NCBI GenBank assembly: GCA_964472545.1
Contig: CAYYNP010000229.1
Span: 1 to 16,534, forward strand
DNA length: 16,534 bases
Source of the DNA: CAYYNP01 sp964472545
GTDB taxonomy: Bacteria > Planctomycetota > Planctomycetia > Pirellulales > Thermoguttaceae
Direction: 5' to 3'
Shown: piece after piece, positions 6,901 through 13,953 of the stretch
Layout of the letters: each line of letters opens with the position of its first letter
How positions within the stretch are numbered: position 1 is the first letter of the stretch
The notes under the pieces: model-generated
Database searches by the model: none
What the model was told of the DNA's origin: nothing
The model's input: only the letters and a program-made list of their open reading frames with translations
Position numbers and translations under genes: made by a program

Positions 6901-9900
6901 CAGTTGCGTGAGCGGATTGCGAAAGGCCGTGTAGTCGCCCTGCAAGATTCTGAAGCCGCGCGGGGCAAAGCGGCCGTTGACTTCCAGCGGCGCCGGTTGG
7001 TAAGTCCGCTCGACCCCGAAGCGGTCGGTCGTGGCGGTGAGCTTCTCGGCCGGCACAAACCCGCCAAGGATGCACTGGTACGTATAGCGTCCGCGCCCGG
7101 TGATCTGGAAGTTCACGCGTTGCTTGCCCTCCTTCACCAGCAACCCCGGCGGCACGTCGATCACATGACAGCGGGAGAGCGATTCGCCGTCCTTGCCGTC
7201 CCCTGTACCGACGTCCAACACGGCCGCCTCGACCTCGTTGACGAACACGGCCAGCTTGTACCGTTCGCCCGCAAAGCGGCTGGCCGCAAACCACTCGCAG
7301 AGCGCCACGGCGGCCGGGCCGGTGGCCTTCTCGGGCGAGAAGCGATGGCCGGTGCGATTGGCCAACAGCCAGTCGACGTGCTGCTTGGCTGCCGGCGATT
7401 GCGGCGTGACCTTCTGCAACGCCAAGGCCCACAGCGCCCGCAGCTCCGCCGGCGAACGATTCCAGGGCGAGGACCCCGTCACGGTCCGCCGGTTGGGATC
7501 CGGTTCATCAAATCCGCCGTCGGCCGGCCCGCCGAGCAGATCCGCGGCCATCGTCTTGCGATCCATCTCGATCAGGGCCAATGCCAGATAGGCCACCGCG
7601 GCGGTCGACAGCGACGGGCGGCTGCGATAGAGGCGGTTGGCCAGCGAGAAATCGCCCGCGCCGGCAGTCGCCAGGGCGTGCAACACGATCGCCTTGGTCT
7701 CGAAGTCGTCGTTGGCCACCGCGGCAAGTTGGTTTTGCAGGTAGCCCCGCGCGCGGTCGTAGGTGGCATCGGCCACCCGATATCCGGCCGCCCGCGCCAG
7801 GCTTAACGCCCAAAACGCCCGGGCGGTCTCCGGCCGGCTGCTGTTGCGTGCATATCCCGACCAACTCCAGCCACCGTCCTCGTTCTGGGCCGACACGATC
7901 AACCCCAGCGAACTGCGAATCCGCCCGTCGAGCGCTTGCGCACGATCGCCGCCGGCCTCGCGGGTCGCGCCGAAGAGGCGTTGCAGGGCCAATGCGGCCA
8001 TCAGGTCGGCTGTGGTCCGCTCCAATCGTGGACACCAGCAGGACTCCGCCTGCGCATTCGACGCCGCGCCGAAGACGATATCCCACAGGCTCTGCTCGAC
8101 CGTAGGACCGACAATAATCCGCAGGCTCGGCGACTGCGGCGACACGTTCGCCGGCGGCTGGACCCACGTGGTCACGTCGGAACTGGCCGAGCCGCTTGTC
8201 GATCCGTAGACCGGCACACCATACGGCCTCAGCGGCGCACGGCGGCGGACCACGTCGCGGTGCGAACCGGCGGCGACGGTCAACTCGAATTGCACGTCCG
8301 TCTGCGTGGGCGCTTGGGCCGATTCTTCGTCGCCAGCCGGTTCGGGCAGATTCAACTTGGCCGTGAAGGCGAGTTCCTTGATCCCTTTGCCGTCGAATTC
8401 GATTCGCTGGTGCTGCTCGACAGTACGCTGGCCGATGGTCGTCTTCAGCGTCACGTCGACCGGCCCCTTTTCGATCGCGCCGTTGTGTACCGAAGCCGTG
8501 ATGCTCGCTTCGTCGCCGTCGGTGAACGCCAGAGGCAGCTTCAATTGCCCGAAGAGGTCCTTCTTGACCACCAGCGTGTCGTCCGCTTCGCCGACCAGCG
8601 TGTCGGTCGTGATGCCCTTGGCCAGCAGCGCCCAGGCGGTCGATCGCTCGGGCATGACGAGCGTCACGGTCGCCTTGCCGTCGTCGCCGGTGACGATCGC
8701 CGGGTTCCAGTAACCGGATTCCAGGGTGGCGGTGTCGGACGGAAGGTAGTGATTGTGCCAAAGCGCGTCCTCGCCAGCCGAACGGATGACCTGGGCAACG
8801 AAATGATTGTCTCGGGCAAACCTCCTAACGAAGGTACCGTCGGCGCGCAAACTCATGGATTCGTATTCCGCGCCGCGCCGGGCCGTTAGTTCCTTCCAGA
8901 CTCCGGCCGGCGGATAGACCACCGGAGGTTCGTCGGGCATTGGAGCGTGCGACTTCTCGACCGCGTAGAGCATATCAACAATGCCTTTCTGTGCGGCCTC
9001 ACGCCGGTTCAGGGCGTCACGAAGATAGCCGGCCGCCTCATACCCGGCGATATCCAGCCGCTGGAGTTCGGCATTGATGTCCGGGTCGACCGAGAGCGTC
9101 GCCGAACTGTAGCGGTACGTGATCGTCGACGCCGTTCGTATCGCCGGCTGGCGACGCCCGGACTGGAAGAACTCGTTGATCGGCCCGATCGGCCACTCGA
9201 AACGATCCAACAGCGACTGCTCGACCATCGCCAGGCTCAACTCGGCCGACACGGGATGCCCTTGCATGTCGGTCGTCAGCAGTTCGACTTCGACCTGCTC
9301 ACCCGGTCGGGCGGGGCTTTCGGCGTCGCCCTGGCGTCTCAAGGTCAGTTGCACGTTCAATTCTCGCTGCACCGCAAACGGGCTCGACGCCGTATGGAAA
9401 CGCCGCGGCCTTGCGGCGGTGTCCTTACCTTTCCCGTTGTCTTTCGGCTGCGGATCGGTCATCACCGCCACGCCCAACTCGAAATTCGGCGCGAGCTGCG
9501 CCGTCATTGGGATCTTCAACTCGTTCGCGCCCGCGGCCAACTCGACCAGCCTGTAATCGAGCACGGTGGCGCCCTCGAACGTCACCAGCGCCAGCGCCGG
9601 CCCCTCGCGCCAGTGGAGTTGTACGGTGGCGGTGTCGCCCACCTTGTACGTATGTTTCTCGGCAAGGATCCGCAGGCGTACCGCGTCTTCTTCGCCGGAC
9701 ACCGCGACGATGTGCTCCGCAGAGACGGCGTTGCCGAATCGGTCGGTCCCTTCGGCCCGCAGCACGTATTGGCCGCCGGCGTCGAGCTTCAGCGTGATCC
9801 GGCCCACTCCGTCGGCGGCCGTCTCGAGCGGATGTTCCTCGACGAGGCGTTGTCCGACCTTCTTGTCGACCTTGGTTTCCTCGAACACCTTCAGCGTGAG

Positions 9901-12900
9901 TTCCCGCGCGGCCGGTTTGCCTTCGGCGTCGTGGGTCTTGACGGTCACCTCGAACGTTTCGCCCGCCACGTAGACCGGCCGGACGCAGCCGACGTCGATC
10001 GAGAAGCCGCGCGCGGCGAGCACGAAGTTGAACTCGTTTTCCAGGTTGCGCTGCGGCAGTTCCACCGAGAGCGCGAGCACCTGGCTTTCGCCGAAGTCGC
10101 GCGTCGGCAGCTTGAAGTGGACCTCGCCGCGCCGGTCCGTCTTGGCGGTGTAGGTCCGCTGATCGGCAAGCTGGTAGCGGATCTCGCGGTCGGCCAGCGG
10201 GGCCCCGTAGTAGTATTCCGCCCGGATCGTGCCCTCGATCATCTCGCCCCGGTAGTAGATCCGCCGCGGCACGTCGAGCGTCAGGTGAACCGGCTCCAGC
10301 TTGATCGGATGGACGCCGAACTCGCTTCGATAGCCGTGGCCGGCGTCGTCGTTTACGTGCAGCCGGTAGTTTCCCATAGGGCAGCCCGGCGGCAGCGGGA
10401 AGCGGGCGTGAAAACTGCCGAACTCGCCGAGCGTGACCTCCTCCCGGCGGATTGTGCGGCCGACGGGGTTGATTACGTCCAACGTGTAACAACGGCCCGG
10501 TTCAGCCGTATAGACGTCGCCCGCAACTTGCCGAATGCAACCGCGCACGTGCACCGTCTGTCCGGGCCGATAGGCGGGACGGTCGGTGTAGATGTATCCC
10601 TTGTCCGTCAGTCCCCGGGCCGGCTCCACACCGCCGAGTTCCACGTGGTTCGAGGCCACGTGGTTCTCGGCGATCGCGAATACGCGGATGTTCTCGGCGT
10701 CGTGGAGTTCGTCGAAGTTGCCCACCGGCGCCTTGTCGGCATCGCTGTCGCCACCGAGGTCGGCACGCAGCGCAAACGTCTGGAACCCAACCTTCTGACA
10801 CGCCTGGATCAGTTTCTGCACGTCGCCCGTGTTGACGTCCTTCGGGGCACGGATGATCACCGTCGGCTCGGGCGAGTCGTCCTCGGGCTTCAATCGTGAT
10901 CGCTCTTGCAGCAACAGGGCGTCCACTTGCTCGAGCGCCGTTTCCTTACCGGCGATCTGCACCGTGTTGTCCAGCGTCACGCGGATCGTGAGTTCCGATT
11001 CGCGTTGCTCTCGAAGCGCCTTGACCGAACGGCGAAAGACGCCGTCCGGTCCGGTGGTGGCCTCGGCAAAGACCTTGGCGCCGTTGGAGATCAGCAGCCG
11101 CACCCCCGTCCAAGGCTTGCCCGTTCGCATATTCTGCGCAAACACGAACACTTCGTCGCGCGAACTCTTGAGGATCACGTCGAGATCGCTACGGATCACC
11201 ATCGTCGTCGTTTCCCGCCGCGGCGTGCTGACCGTCACCGCCGTCACCGCCGCCGCCTCACTCGCCGCCGCGTCCTCCGCCCCTCGCCCCTCGTCCCTCG
11301 CTGCTCTCCCCTCGCCCCCTACCACAGGCACCTCGATTGTGCTCTCCATCCGCCGATACTCCACGTACTCGGGCACCGTGAATTCAAACGTTTCGTCCGG
11401 ATCGATCAGCGCGATGTCCAGATCCTCGACGCCGCTGGCAAAGTGCATCTTGCGGAAGTAGGTCTCCAGATCGACCCGATAGACCCGCACGGTGACCGAC
11501 TCGACGTTGCGGCTGATGAGCTTCAATCGCGGCGTCTCGTCGCTGCGGAAGACCCGCTCGGTGCTCACGTGGAAATCCTCACCGAGCAGTCGGGCGGCGG
11601 CCTGGAACGCCCGACCGGCATGGGTACCCCACGTCACCTCGCGGTATTCATCCAGCGCCTCGGCCGGCTTGTCGAGGTCCTCTTCGAGCGTTTTGGCGAT
11701 CAGGTACTGGCCCTGCGAGGCCTCGTCCGTATCGGGGTGCTTCGAGACCAGCCGCCTCCAATCGGCCAGCGCGGCGTCGAATTGCTCCTGCTCGTGGTGG
11801 ATCCGGCCGAACAACAAGAGGATGCCCGGGTTGCGGGCGTCGAGCGGGTACTTCACCAAAAACTCCGAGAGCAGCCGGCGGGCCTCGTCGTACTCCTTTT
11901 CTTCGCACTCCTGCAAGCCGATGGCGTACTCCGTGGCGATCACCTCCCGCTGCACGGCGTTGGAGTCTTTGTGGGCCGGGTGCTTGCTGAGGTGCTCCCG
12001 CCACGCAGCCAACGCCTCGGGCAGCTTCTTCTGGAGCGTGTAGACACGGCCCAGCAAGTTGCGGGCCTCCGGGATCTGATCACAGTCGGCGTAGCGTTCG
12101 TCGCCCAACAGCCGCGTCAACTCGGCAGCGGCTTTGTCGTAGCGTTGCCGATGGATCGCGCTTTCGGCGATCAGAAGTTGCGCCCGACCGGCCAATTCGT
12201 GGGTGGGGAATCGCTCGAGAAACGCCCGCAGCGCCGCGGTGCCCAGCGCGAGTTGTTCGTCGTCGGCCGGCTTGGGAAGCTGCCACGTTTTGGCCAGCCG
12301 GAACATCGCCTCGGCGATCCGCTCGGAATCGGCGCCGCCGTGCTTGGCCAGCAGGTCTTGCCACGTCCGCCGGGCGTGGCCGTGCTCCCTCTTGAGCATC
12401 CGACACTCGCCCAAACGGAAACGGGCCTCCACGTCGAGCGGGTCGTCGGCGTGGGCCTCGATGAACTGCTCATACGCCGCCACGGCTTCGTCGTGCTGAT
12501 CCAACTCTTGCAGGCATCTACCCACGCGCAGCTCGACCTCCACCGCCCGCTTCGGCTCCGGCCCCACGTCCAACGCCTTGCGATAGAACTCCAACGCCTG
12601 CTCGTACTGCGGCTCTTGGTCTTCCTCGGGTGGATCGAATCGGGCGTCGGCGTATTCGAGATAGATCTCGGCCAACTCTTGTTTCCGCACCGACGAGAGA
12701 AGGTACTCGGCCTCGGCCCGATAGATCAACTCGGCGCCGCGGAAGTCGCCCTTGCGGGCCAACGCAACGGCCCGGGCGAATCGGGCCCGCCGGAGCCAGG
12801 GACTCTTGGGAAACTGCTGCTCGAACTGCGTAAGCGTGGCAACGGCCGCATCGTATTGCTTCGCAAAGAACAGCGCCCGGCCTTTCAGCAGGAGCAGGTA

Positions 12901-13134
12901 ATCCGTCGGCGCGCCCTCAACCGCCGCAGCCCGGTCGATCGCCCCGATGGCCGCCGCATAGTCGCGATCCTGCATCGCCTGCCGCACTTCGTCGGGAATC
13001 GCCGGCACTTGCGGCAGCGAATCGGCGCCTTTTGCCACGTCGCCCGATGCGGGCTCGGAAGCAGGTAGCGTCGCCGCGGCCATCGGAATGATTGCCAAAG
13101 CAATAATAACGCCAAAAAGACGTGTGCGTGTCAT
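3967..13134 (-). CDS. Giant exported alpha-2-macroglobulin-like protein with TPR, ExbD-like and STN/secretin-like domains
   Basis: 3,055 residues in one uninterrupted frame. ATG 13134 is chosen over the upstream 13191 because GGAG lies 7 nt before it and a signal peptide follows (MTRTR then LFGVIIALAIIPMAAA); there is no lipobox Cys, unlike many bacterial macroglobulins. Order: TPR-type helical repeats ~40-515; MG1-like 521-600; low-complexity linker 605-633; second MG domain ~643-710; ExbD/TolR-like segment 725-791 (TVIIRAPKDV, GFQTFALRA); MG2 from ~845 (GYIYTDRPAYRPGQ) and more MG domains to ~1300; bait-like region with LAMVEQSLLDRF near 1302; conserved A2M segment MPERSTAWALLAKG at 1494; alpha/alpha-toroid (TED) ~1690-1950 with QNEDGGWSWSG; MG10-like 2104-2175; second TPR block ~2203-2530; second MG pair 2538-2700; STN/secretin-like 2767-2928; Gly/Met-rich tail ~2950-3055. 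The thioester CLEQ is replaced by RLER (1703-1706). Macroglobulins trap proteases in the periplasm or outside; without a thioester, covalent trapping is unlikely. No PBP1C partner gene is adjacent. The domain calls are firm for A2M and TPR, moderate for the ExbD- and STN-like parts. Confidence 0.88.
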   Translation of the reverse strand: MTRTRLFGVIIALAIIPMAAATLPASEPASGDVAKGADSLPQVPAIPDEVRQAMQDRDYAAAIGAIDRAAAVEGAPTDYLLLLKGRALFFAKQYDAAVATLTQFEQQFPKSPWLRRARFARAVALARKGDFRGAELIYRAEAEYLLSSVRKQELAEIYLEYADARFDPPEEDQEPQYEQALEFYRKALDVGPEPKRAVEVELRVGRCLQELDQHDEAVAAYEQFIEAHADDPLDVEARFRLGECRMLKREHGHARRTWQDLLAKHGGADSERIAEAMFRLAKTWQLPKPADDEQLALGTAALRAFLERFPTHELAGRAQLLIAESAIHRQRYDKAAAELTRLLGDERYADCDQIPEARNLLGRVYTLQKKLPEALAAWREHLSKHPAHKDSNAVQREVIATEYAIGLQECEEKEYDEARRLLSEFLVKYPLDARNPGILLLFGRIHHEQEQFDAALADWRRLVSKHPDTDEASQGQYLIAKTLEEDLDKPAEALDEYREVTWGTHAGRAFQAAARLLGEDFHVSTERVFRSDETPRLKLISRNVESVTVRVYRVDLETYFRKMHFASGVEDLDIALIDPDETFEFTVPEYVEYRRMESTIEVPVVGGEGRAARDEGRGAEDAAASEAAAVTAVTVSTPRRETTTMVIRSDLDVILKSSRDEVFVFAQNMRTGKPWTGVRLLISNGAKVFAEATTGPDGVFRRSVKALREQRESELTIRVTLDNTVQIAGKETALEQVDALLLQERSRLKPEDDSPEPTVIIRAPKDVNTGDVQKLIQACQKVGFQTFALRADLGGDSDADKAPVGNFDELHDAENIRVFAIAENHVASNHVELGGVEPARGLTDKGYIYTDRPAYRPGQTVHVRGCIRQVAGDVYTAEPGRCYTLDVINPVGRTIRREEVTLGEFGSFHARFPLPPGCPMGNYRLHVNDDAGHGYRSEFGVHPIKLEPVHLTLDVPRRIYYRGEMIEGTIRAEYYYGAPLADREIRYQLADQRTYTAKTDRRGEVHFKLPTRDFGESQVLALSVELPQRNLENEFNFVLAARGFSIDVGCVRPVYVAGETFEVTVKTHDAEGKPAARELTLKVFEETKVDKKVGQRLVEEHPLETAADGVGRITLKLDAGGQYVLRAEGTDRFGNAVSAEHIVAVSGEEDAVRLRILAEKHTYKVGDTATVQLHWREGPALALVTFEGATVLDYRLVELAAGANELKIPMTAQLAPNFELGVAVMTDPQPKDNGKGKDTAARPRRFHTASSPFAVQRELNVQLTLRRQGDAESPARPGEQVEVELLTTDMQGHPVSAELSLAMVEQSLLDRFEWPIGPINEFFQSGRRQPAIRTASTITYRYSSATLSVDPDINAELQRLDIAGYEAAGYLRDALNRREAAQKGIVDMLYAVEKSHAPMPDEPPVVYPPAGVWKELTARRGAEYESMSLRADGTFVRRFARDNHFVAQVIRSAGEDALWHNHYLPSDTATLESGYWNPAIVTGDDGKATVTLVMPERSTAWALLAKGITTDTLVGEADDTLVVKKDLFGQLKLPLAFTDGDEASITASVHNGAIEKGPVDVTLKTTIGQRTVEQHQRIEFDGKGIKELAFTAKLNLPEPAGDEESAQAPTQTDVQFELTVAAGSHRDVVRRRAPLRPYGVPVYGSTSGSASSDVTTWVQPPANVSPQSPSLRIIVGPTVEQSLWDIVFGAASNAQAESCWCPRLERTTADLMAALALQRLFGATREAGGDRAQALDGRIRSSLGLIVSAQNEDGGWSWSGYARNSSRPETARAFWALSLARAAGYRVADATYDRARGYLQNQLAAVANDDFETKAIVLHALATAGAGDFSLANRLYRSRPSLSTAAVAYLALALIEMDRKTMAADLLGGPADGGFDEPDPNRRTVTGSSPWNRSPAELRALWALALQKVTPQSPAAKQHVDWLLANRTGHRFSPEKATGPAAVALCEWFAASRFAGERYKLAVFVNEVEAAVLDVGTGDGKDGESLSRCHVIDVPPGLLVKEGKQRVNFQITGRGRYTYQCILGGFVPAEKLTATTDRFGVERTYQPAPLEVNGRFAPRGFRILQGDYTAFRNPLTQLPVGRRAFVELNVRRRDVSSSTPQRQLEYLVITEPIPAGAMVVDGSVYGPVERFEIGPGAITFYLGNYRNPAAIGYELVGYLPGQYRTAPTVVRNAHHPEQLAVAVPKPLEVLPGDASSGDAYRLTPEELYDLGMYHFDRGEFNAAGKHLAELIDNFNVKPAVYQQTIRRLLDVHLELGQAADVVRYFEIVKERWPEEQIPFAQIVKVGAAYHEMGEYERAYLVFRATVESSFLRESGVAGFLDAKEEFLRSVTLLDRLLREYPPEAYVASATYALAQRVSAKAPEAAADVKLRGRKIDGETLTRRAAEMLEGFLTAYPEDPAADQAAFSRANTLLGLRDYGKAIAACDRYAQRYPKSDLLDTFWYVIGYCHYAGNQHEAALAMCRKVAEAKRPDPQTGRPTESSNKWRAIYIMGQVYHSLGRAAEAVREYQQVEERFADAAKSIRYFLRKAIALPEVTTLRPGEPVEVELDFRNIAACDVKVYRIDLMKFTLMRRNLGGIRQINLSGIRPHHEAAVELGDGKDYRDRTHRLALPLEKEGAYLVVCRGEDLHASGLVLLSPLAVEVEEDLAAGQVRTTVKDVVADRYLDDVDVKVIGTGNDRFISGTTDLRGVFTAKEVYGSATVIAVAKRSRYAFYRGTTASDEVTFPARFPRPRRRQSDPSLTLIPPNQTAEEAEARIAAALQSPTRLNFRATPLTTVVDYLAEYHGIEMEIDNRALTEVGIDSGMPITTRISGVSLRSALRLLLREQDLTYVIQDEVLLITTPEEAETHLSTIVYPVKDLVLFRDEEDAEWADFDSLIETITSTVGPMTWDEVGGAGSITEFPINMSIVVSQTQDVHEEIEDLFAQLRGGSEVKSEDGKPPLRSRPTQRYGGYGGGQGMGFMGRPGMGMGGAGFGGGGIGGGGIGGMGGMGPIAVPQGAETIQADGSMDDLLQGLKDANKAFQGEQINRLQKMYGRGMGGGMGGFGGGVGAGAAF
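4178..4207. repeat. 15-nt tandem repeat in the Gly-rich tail of the macroglobulin gene
   Basis: CCACCGATGCCTCCG occurs twice head to tail (4178-4192, 4193-4207), and a third partial copy begins at 4208. On the coding strand it encodes repeated GGIGG. The unit is a multiple of three, so copy-number change would lengthen or shorten the glycine tail without shifting the frame. Confidence 0.8.
11274..11322 (-). repeat. Heptanucleotide tandem repeat inside the macroglobulin gene
   Basis: On the plus strand seven 7-nt units follow one another: CCTCCGC, CCCTCGC, CCCTCGT, CCCTCGC, TGCTCTC, CCCTCGC, CCCCTAC (consensus CCCTCGC). They encode residues 605-621, a charged Gly/Arg/Glu/Ala linker between the MG1-like and the next MG domain. 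The unit is not a multiple of three. Confidence 0.75.
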
Positions 13135-13412
13135 CAGATCGCTCCAGGGAAAGGTCGATTTCGAGGGAGAGGCGCCGCTCGGTCGCGCCACGGCACGGAT
13201 CTCCGCAACCGCCGGCTGTTAAACAGGATCCGCCGTTTCGATACCGGTTGTCAAGGCAGATCCACCAAATGGGGGCGCGGACGCAATGGGGCACACAAAA
13301 CCCCCTGGTAGAGCATAGCTTTCCGAGGACCGAAGATAGCCGTCGGAAACGCCGGCCGGCTGAGGCAAAACGGAGCCGTACCCCGAGTGTCCGAGGGCCG
13401 GGAAGCCCCAGG
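13135..13412. other. Intergenic region between cobO end and macroglobulin start
   Basis: 278 nt upstream of the macroglobulin gene. It holds a candidate promoter (13225-13254), an 11-bp near-perfect palindrome CTGTTAAACAG (13216-13226) overlapping its -10, and the GGAG ribosome site at 13142-13145. I see no convincing terminator for cobO, no small ORF with a ribosome site, and no riboswitch-like structure. Confidence 0.6.
13225..13254 (-). promoter_or_regulatory. Candidate promoter for the macroglobulin gene
   Basis: On the minus strand a perfect TTGACA (13249-13254) is followed after 18 nt by GATCCT (13225-13230), which keeps only the A2, T3 and final T of TATAAT. It lies ~90 nt upstream of the start codon. 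The weak -10 makes this tentative. Confidence 0.3.
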
Positions 13413-13928
13413 CTACTTCTCGATCCCCGTCCGTGCCATGACCCCCTGGGCGAAGTAGTGCTTCACTTCGCGCATCTCGGTGACCAGGTCGGCCCGGGCG
13501 ACGACGCGGGGATGGGCGCCGCGGCCGGTGATTACCAACTCGACGCCTTCCGGCTTGCAGTCGATCAGCGAGAGCAGTTCCTCGACCGGGAAGAGCCGCA
13601 TCATGGCCGCCACGTTGGCTTCGTCCAATATCACCAGCGGATACTCACCCGAAAGGACCGCCGCGGCACATTCGGCCAGACCGAGTTCGGCGCCGTCAAC
13701 GTCTTCCTCCTCGGGCAGCGGATCGATGAAACCGTCGCGGCCGAATTGCCGCACGGTGATGCGGTCGGAAAAACGCTCGAGAGCCGACAACTCGCTGGTG
13801 GCCATGCCCTTGGCAAACTGGGCCAAAAACACCTGCCAGCCGGCGCCCGCCGCCCGCAGCGCCAAGCCCAACGCCGCGGTGGTCTTGCCTTTGCCGTCGC
13901 CGGTGTAGACGTGTACGTAGCCGGACAT
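13413..13928 (-). CDS. cobO: Cob(I)yrinic acid a,c-diamide adenosyltransferase (CobO/BtuR/CobA family)
   Basis: A 171-residue cytoplasmic ATP:corrinoid adenosyltransferase, somewhat shorter than E. coli BtuR (~196) because the N-terminal extension is absent. It transfers the 5'-deoxyadenosyl group of ATP to the reduced cobalt of corrinoids, in cobalamin synthesis or salvage. The P-loop GDGKGKTTAALG is at 10-21, the Walker B-like LVILDEAN at 98-105, ELVITGRGAHP at 130-140, and the family C-terminus ADLVTEMREVKHYFAQGVMARTGIE at 146-170, which is essentially complete. ATG 13928 has GGAG 5 nt upstream. It begins 25 nt after the DUF4465 gene on the same strand, so it is probably read from the same transcript although the function is unrelated; no other cobalamin genes and no cobalamin riboswitch are visible. 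Confidence 0.95.
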   Translation of the reverse strand: MSGYVHVYTGDGKGKTTAALGLALRAAGAGWQVFLAQFAKGMATSELSALERFSDRITVRQFGRDGFIDPLPEEEDVDGAELGLAECAAAVLSGEYPLVILDEANVAAMMRLFPVEELLSLIDCKPEGVELVITGRGAHPRVVARADLVTEMREVKHYFAQGVMARTGIEK

Positions 13929-13953
13929 TTGGGCTCCATCCCGGTTGGTGGTT

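Noticed and set aside
10906..13068. Long plus-strand open frames opposite the macroglobulin gene (also 4357-6129, 6265-7806, 8947-10899) and opposite DUF4465 (13945-15504).
   Set aside because: Their translations are Arg/His/Gly-rich with no recognisable domain, lack ribosome sites, and lie entirely antisense to genes with clear domain content.
13216..13226. CTGTTAAACAG palindrome as a regulator-binding operator.
   Set aside because: Only 11 bp, occurs once, and AT-centred palindromes of this size are expected by chance; recorded within the intergenic entry only.
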